In this document: positions 12,240 through 13,482 of the stretch, piece after piece
Layout: each line of letters starts with the position of its first letter
How positions within the stretch are numbered: position 1 is the first letter of the stretch
Source: an uncultured Solobacterium sp.
Lineage (GTDB): Bacteria > Bacillota_I > Bacilli_A > Erysipelotrichales > Erysipelotrichaceae
NCBI GenBank assembly: GCA_900546285.1
Contig: URCJ01000043.1
Coordinates: forward strand, 1-13,482
Direction: 5' to 3'
DNA length: 13,482 nucleotides
Made by a program: the position numbers and the translations under genes
The notes under the pieces: generated by a model
Seen by the model: the letters and a program-made list of their open reading frames with translations, nothing else
Databases searched by the model: none
What the model was told of the DNA's origin: nothing

Positions 12240-13482
12240 CTATTTACAACTTTTTTCTTTCTTAAACCCCAAAGATATCTCTTGTAACTCTTCAGCTACT
12301 GCATAAGATTTAATTCTCATCAAATTATCCCATGCATCTTCTTTGCCAAGCAGATTAACGCCACCATGCCATACAAGGTCTTCATCAATTATGGCAAAAC
12401 ACTCATCAACGTTTTCTTTTGTAACTACTTGAATCCCTGCATCTATCATTTGTTTAATCATTTCATAACAAGCAACCTCATTACTGAATAATGATTGTTC
12501 AGGATTTGTAGTCACCACAGTAATTTTACATCCATTATCAGTTCTACTTTTTGTAATGTATAAAAATCTATCTATTCTATCTTGAGAAATATAAGGACTA
12601 GATATAACAATTCTCTTTTCAGCCTCCACTAAATCACGTTCAAAAACATCAATATAATTTCCAGAATCATAAATGGCATTAGCAGTTTGTTTTTCTAAAA
12701 AGGTATTCGAAACAACAGAATAAGCTAATTTCTTATACGCCTTCAATCTTTTAGCATACATGTTATTGAATTGTTTAATATGTGAATCAACATAGTCATA
12801 AACTAAAACATCTTCCTTGCCTTCGTATATTCTATCTATTCTTCCAACATATTGTTGCAAAAGAGAAGATTGAGTTGAAACAGGAGCAGCCAACATCAAA
12901 GTATCAAGTCTAGGTAAATTAAATCCTTCACCGACTTTTTGCCCCGTAGCAACAAGTATTAAACTCTTATCTTTTGGGACTTCATTTAATTTTCTAATAA
13001 TATTTCTATTTTCCTTATCAGTGTTATCACCATATATCAAATAAACATAATCAGCGCTATTCAAAAGATTTTCATATAAAGTTTTTGCATGTTCTTTATA
13101 TCTAGTTAATATTACTGGAGTTCTATTATTCTTAACTGCATTCTTAACATCTTCGATAATCATCTCGTTTCTAATCTTGTTATTGCACACTAAAAAATAT
13201 GCGCCATTAATATCGTTATCAAAACTTTCAAAACTAGTAACTCTTGTAAATCTTGGATAAACATAATGTTTAATGCCAGTTTTCTCTGCTCTTTGTTTTG
13301 CTGAATAGCTAAGTCTAATTGGGTCTAGAAGCATATGGATTATTCTCTCTAAATTATCAGATCGTTTAATAGTAGCAGATACACCATATACATATCTAGC
13401 ATTCACTTTTTGCATTACTTTTATTGAAGTATCAGAACCACAGTGATGACATTCATCCATAATAACCATGCCATAAGAATTA
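12240..13482 (-). CDS. DExH superfamily 2 helicase with C-terminal degenerate PLD-like domain (partial, N terminus missing)
   Basis: The frame is open to the window edge, so only the C-terminal part (about 413 residues) is seen. Visible helicase features, numbered from the ATG codon at 13469, are motif II DECHH (5-9), motif III SAT (31-33), the second RecA domain (about 85-235), motif V VGEGF (179-183) and motif VI QQYVGRIDR (205-213). A phospholipase-D-like domain follows (about 283-395): IVISSPYIS, then VDECFAIIDEDLVWHGGVNL. The usual HxKx4D signature reads DxCx4D (Asp355, Cys357, Asp362), so the catalytic His and Lys are lost. The order helicase plus PLD resembles proteins carrying a TOTE conflict-system archaeo-eukaryotic primase domain, which would lie outside the window; that assignment is inference. 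The flavodoxin gene follows after 11 bases. Confidence 0.85.
   Translation of the reverse strand, partial: NSYGMVIMDECHHCGSDTSIKVMQKVNARYVYGVSATIKRSDNLERIIHMLLDPIRLSYSAKQRAEKTGIKHYVYPRFTRVTSFESFDNDINGAYFLVCNNKIRNEMIIEDVKNAVKNNRTPVILTRYKEHAKTLYENLLNSADYVYLIYGDNTDKENRNIIRKLNEVPKDKSLILVATGQKVGEGFNLPRLDTLMLAAPVSTQSSLLQQYVGRIDRIYEGKEDVLVYDYVDSHIKQFNNMYAKRLKAYKKLAYSVVSNTFLEKQTANAIYDSGNYIDVFERDLVEAEKRIVISSPYISQDRIDRFLYITKSRTDNGCKITVVTTNPEQSLFSNEVACYEMIKQMIDAGIQVVTKENVDECFAIIDEDLVWHGGVNLLGKEDAWDNLMRIKSYAVAEELQEISLGFKKEKSCK

Noticed and set aside
9294..13482. A mobile island carrying the Fic and helicase genes
   Set aside because: No integrase, transposase, tRNA gene, attachment repeat or obvious composition break is visible in the window.

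Overview
The window looks like chromosome from a low-GC Gram-positive bacterium (Bacillota), possibly an Erysipelotrichia-like or related gut Firmicute. The base composition is strongly AT-rich, the gene order ybeY-dgkA-cdd-era-recO is typical of Firmicutes, there is a TPP riboswitch upstream of an ECF-type thiamine transporter, and an S11 carboxypeptidase implies a cell wall. TGA serves as an ordinary stop and Trp is TGG, so the Mollicutes code does not apply. The genus cannot be named from this sequence alone. There is no gene-free stretch above 300 bases.

Layout. Positions 1-168 are an edge region without a recognisable gene. Next is a thiamine locus: on the minus strand thiN (thiamine pyrophosphokinase) followed by a DUF402 nucleotide phosphatase, and divergently on the plus strand a TPP riboswitch, thiT and a free-methionine-(R)-sulfoxide reductase. 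The two transcription units share a very compact promoter region at about 1350-1391. A strong bidirectional hairpin at 2537-2585 separates this locus from a long minus-strand run of eleven tightly packed genes (9256 down to 2591): DUF6054-like, bcp, yaaA, a low-molecular-weight tyrosine phosphatase, ybeY, dgkA, cdd, era, recO, an S11 D,D-carboxypeptidase and a Gfo/Idh/MocA oxidoreductase. Most neighbours overlap or abut at stop/start codons, so they are probably one operon. Its upstream half is redox/stress genes and its downstream half is ribosome, envelope and DNA-repair housekeeping.

From 9294 to the end the window is more accessory-like: a Fic protein with its own HTH domain and a 12-bp inverted repeat straddling its promoter; a YitT-family membrane protein; a divergent MerR/GyrI-like regulator; a flavodoxin-like protein; and the C-terminal part of a DExH helicase with a degenerate phospholipase-D-like domain, running off the right edge. 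That last gene resembles helicases found in TOTE-type conflict systems. The yitT-merR spacer holds a textbook MerR-type promoter (TTGACT, 19-bp spacer, TATTAT) overlapping the extended -10 of merR itself.

The strongest candidates for something under-described are the partial helicase/PLD gene coupled to a flavodoxin, and the potentially self-regulating Fic protein. The rest is recognisable biology with some interesting regulation: a TPP-controlled RBS, an apparently leaderless thiN, and a merR terminator buried inside the opposing gene.
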